Shown in pieces: positions 60,936 to 64,000 of a DNA stretch of 64,000 bases. The notes under the pieces were generated by a model. It saw only the letters and a list, made by a program, of their open reading frames with translations, had not been told where the DNA came from and ran no database searches. Origin of the DNA: Apis mellifera (lineage: Eukaryota; Arthropoda; Insecta; Hymenoptera; Apidae). Each line of letters opens with the position of its first letter. The stretch's first letter is position 1. The position numbers and the translations under genes were made by a program. The stretch spans positions 14,012,586-14,076,585 of the forward strand of contig NC_037644.1 of assembly GCF_003254395.2 (NCBI RefSeq), read 5' to 3'.

Positions 60936-62251
60936 CACCAAACTCGCTTCTCCGATCGATGCGTCGCAAAACTTCCTCCGTGGGTGTTCGGCGCAACACC
61001 GTTACGCGCAATTTACTTTCACGAGCGATCATTGCATAACGATCGTTCGCCAAGTGACCCTTGAACCTTCCCCTCCACCACAGGGAGGAGGCATCGTCTC
61101 GTCGCCCCAACCCGACCGATCCCAGCCATCTCCTTTTAAAAATTCACGCGAGCCAAGAACAAGCGCTCGATACGAGCGACGCGTGGGCGATTTCGGGCCG
61201 CGATGGCCCATTTATTTATGACTGAGCGCACGTATCGCGTATTCGCATTCTCGATATCGATCATTAACGCCGTGCGTTTTCGGCCCACGGAGTTTCGTGT
61301 TCGATCTCGAGCCGATCATGCGCCGAGAATTATGCGCCCGATTATTTACAGCTGCCAATTAAGGGAGGACGGACAATTGCCGCCAATTAAAATGTTCCGT
61401 CCCGAATGGTTGACCACGCGTCGTCGAGGTGATTCGACATGGGAAAAAGAAAGAAGAGGAGCCGGATCGAGTTGGTTACGATCGTGTCTTTCAACAACGC
61501 GATCCTACGAATAATAGTTTTCGTCAAAACAGGTTGGAAGAAAGGGAATTTTATTCGCGTATCATTGACGTATATAAATAGATTCATCAATAGTGAATCT
61601 TGTTTGTGTTTACGTATGATATAACGTATTTATAATTGGAAACTACTTATACGTAATGAAGACGGGAAACGCAGAATCAAAGTATGTATCGAGGAAGATT
61701 GAAGAATTCGTGTATTTGCATTTTTTTAAAGTGACTCATCGAATTTTATCGAATCGAAATATTTCTCTCGATCGTCGAATTTTCTAAAGTCGTAAGAATT
61801 AATCGATCCAGCGGGGATGAAACAAACGAATAATTGACAATTTCTAGATAATAGCTTACGAATCATACATACTTCGAATCATTTCGATTTCTCAAGAAAG
61901 AAAACGTGCAACCGAATTCCTGTCGTTCAAAGGTCAATCGTATCTAACCCGATATATCGAATTAGATTTCTTGTTTTCGATTTCGAAACTCAGAAGCAGC
62001 GACCGTGGAGAAACCGTAAATCTTCGTGAGGTATTTAGAAAGATTTTTTCCACCACTTTTTCACGGTGATCATACGGATTACGTTCAGATCGGGGAGAAA
62101 AGAGCAAAGCGTGGTCCAGTAGGGCTCTCGTGTCGTTGTTGCAGTTGTTGGCGAACGAAGGAAACGCGTTCGCGACGGGAGGAAAGGTGGAAAGGTGAGA
62201 GATGGTTAGGCGAGCAGCGATCGATGGGAAAAGAGACGTATAATTTCGAAT

Positions 62252-62273
62252 GGTATGTAAACGGTATGTAAAC
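62252..62273. repeat. Two tandem copies of an 11-base unit with forkhead-like cores
   Basis: GGTATGTAAAC occurs twice with no gap. Each copy contains TGTAAAC, and the second continues to GTAAACAA, which matches the FoxO/forkhead consensus. It could be a paired regulatory site; no nearby promoter was identified. Confidence 0.6.
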
Positions 62274-64000
62274 AAGCGTCGGGGTTGGCGAAGCACGATT
62301 TATCTCGGTGGTGGTGCGTGCTCAAGGTTTATCATTCGTAAGAAACGCGGGTCGGAAGGATAAAGTATCGGTTTCGAATATTGATTTTTAAGAAGGAGCG
62401 AGCGTCCAATTAGGAGGATCGTGTTCCTCGTAATACTCGGACGGAATAATGAGAAGATACAAGGCAAGGATGATGGAGAAGTTAATACCGGTTAAATCCG
62501 AGTTAAATCCGAGAGGAAGGTTCCAACACTTTGTGTTAAAGTCGAATCGTTTCTCCGATGATTACACGGTAAATGCCCTCGAGCTTCTAATGAACGCATT
62601 TGCATACCCGCGAAGGTATTCCCCCGTTTGTGGAAGGGGGAAGGTCGAGGCGTCGGCTGTTTGGTAGGATCGCGTAGAGGCACGAAATGGGATCAACCGA
62701 GGAAGAGAGATCGGTCGGAAGAGCGTTCGTTATGCTCGATACCGGGGATTATTTTTAGTGAACGCGTGGGCATAAATGAGCGCATAAAAATGCGCATACC
62801 TGCCAGCTCGATTCGCGTTTGCCTTTGGATCAAGCGTGTCGAGAGAGCGAGCGATCTGGTTCGCGCGAGAGAGAGTCGGCGTAAAGGTGGACGAAAGAAG
62901 AGACACGTGGTTGGTCGGTCGGTCGGGAGCGAAAGAGAGGAGAGGCTTGCGGGTATCGGGTATAAGAGTTGGCCGACACGTTGGCGCCACCGAAGTATTT
63001 TATGCATGCCAGATGAGAGTACTCGTCTCGGATCTGACACTGAACTCGCTCCACGACCCACGCGGGAGTACGATCCACTCACTTTCAAGTCGAGGTATCG
63101 AATCGGAACCCTTCGCTTTCCTCCCTCCGTTTCGCTCTTCGGATACATCCTCGGTTATACAAGCGTATCGTTCCATACGTGTACACGTGTAGAGATGCGC
63201 TTACGACGACGGTGAAACCTTATTTTCATTCGTCCTAACCGCTTCAGATCGCTACGAAATAGGTTAAAACGCGTTGGTTCGCCGCGTGTAAACGGATTAT
63301 TACGTTCGATCATACGAGAACGGACGAGAACTCGGTCTCGTGATCCAACTTAGTTACTCCCTGTCCACCGAACGCTGTCACCACGGTCCAAAGATCCAAG
63401 ATTCTGAGTCACGTACGAGGCTCGGTTCCTTTATAAATGAAATCGGGGCTCGTGAAAGGTGATGCCGGCCGTACGAGAGCAGTTTCCGGTTCGCTAGGAT
63501 GCCTCCGTGCTGAATCATTCCCTCGGCGTGATTTAAGACGACTGGTCATCCAGTCACGACGATTGTTCGCCACCGTGCAATCTATATTATCCTCGCGGAG
63601 ACCGCCTATTCTCCGCGAATCTTTATTGTTCGCGCCATACGATACACTTTTGTCGACGTCACGAACGCGGTTATCCCAACTCGCTACCGACCATGCCCGT
63701 ATATCACGTTCCGGACGATCGTTCATCCTTTTATCGTCCTTCCAGACAATTTGTTTCTTTTTTTCCGCGACAAAGTACAAATTCGCTCGATCTGTTTTTC
63801 TTCCCTCTTTTTCTCTATCGTTGTTGACGTAACGTTTAATCCTTTGATCGAGGTTAAAACCTCGAGGTTAAAAAACATGCTAAAGGATGAATCGCTTTTC
63901 TTCATATAATCATTTTAAACGTAGGGTATTAAGTTGTCGAAAACTTTGAGAAAATATTCATCGTCAAAAATGCACAAATAAAATCAGTGTTTACATTAAA

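Larger units (their letters stand above)
60301..64000. other. No supported gene; mixed DNA at the window end
   Basis: Frames of up to 195 codons (for example 62628-63215) occur in CpG-rich sequence with equally open frames on the opposite strand and no splice support. The interval contains a tandem duplication at 60823-60935, a direct repeat with forkhead-like motifs at 62252-62273 and a small palindrome at 63858-63869. Confidence 0.45.

Noticed and set aside
1..64000. CRISPR arrays, prokaryotic operons or phage modules
   Set aside because: Repeats present are microsatellites and small tandem duplications; gene structure is intron-containing and eukaryotic.

Overview
This is eukaryotic nuclear DNA, almost certainly from an insect and most likely a hymenopteran such as a bee. 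The evidence is GT-AG introns, one gene with very short introns beside another with an intron of about 16 kb, CpG that is plentiful rather than depleted, many short GA/CT, CTT, CTTT and TA microsatellites, and sharp changes between CpG-rich DNA and a very AT-rich block at about 55.1-60.3 kb. The species call is inference. I saw no bacterial operons, phage genes, CRISPR array, rRNA, convincing tRNA or intact transposon. The CpG-rich DNA has few stop codons, so long chance reading frames occur on both strands. I did not count length alone as evidence of a gene.

Two transcription units are supported, both on the + strand. (1) The first is the 5' part of an unidentified gene. A coding exon at 4887-5041 (start MDDKVQNG) joins in phase across about 16 kb to a 525-base exon at 21062-21586, and the protein continues beyond it. 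A possible alternative first exon at 17559-17770 ends in the same splice phase. Upstream of the first start are a short upstream ORF, GA-repeat tracts and a Pho/YY1-like motif. (2) The second is a nearly complete gene at 27396-29548, with seven exons and all six internal junctions keeping frame. It encodes about 468 residues: an acidic N-terminus with a long glutamate run, then coiled coils ending in the CCDC96/CCDC113 coiled-coil domain (formerly DUF4201). I call it the insect CCDC96 (CFAP184) orthologue, a ciliary axoneme protein. Only its last few codons are unresolved.

From about 29.9 to 55 kb I find no gene I can defend. It holds microsatellites, a G-quadruplex-type motif (32188-32206), a CpG-rich stretch at 35.8-36.5 kb that could be a promoter and non-coding first exon, and a 32-bp inverted repeat around a perfect TGACGTCA at 52258-52289. 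It may be intron of gene 1 or intergenic DNA.

The AT-rich block at 55.1-60.3 kb contains small islands of higher GC that look like parts of small genes: minus-strand splice junctions at 55722-55783, 56570 and 58003, a possible minus-strand terminal exon at 57003-57095, and a + strand ORF ending at 56882. Poly(A) signals for both strands lie in one short palindrome-like sequence at 56954-56967. I could not assemble a full model there. The last 3.7 kb show only short repeats, including tandem forkhead-like motifs.

I did not find a clearly new biological system. The points most worth checking are the identity and promoter structure of gene 1, the CRE-centred inverted repeat, and the compact exon islands at 55.7-58.1 kb.
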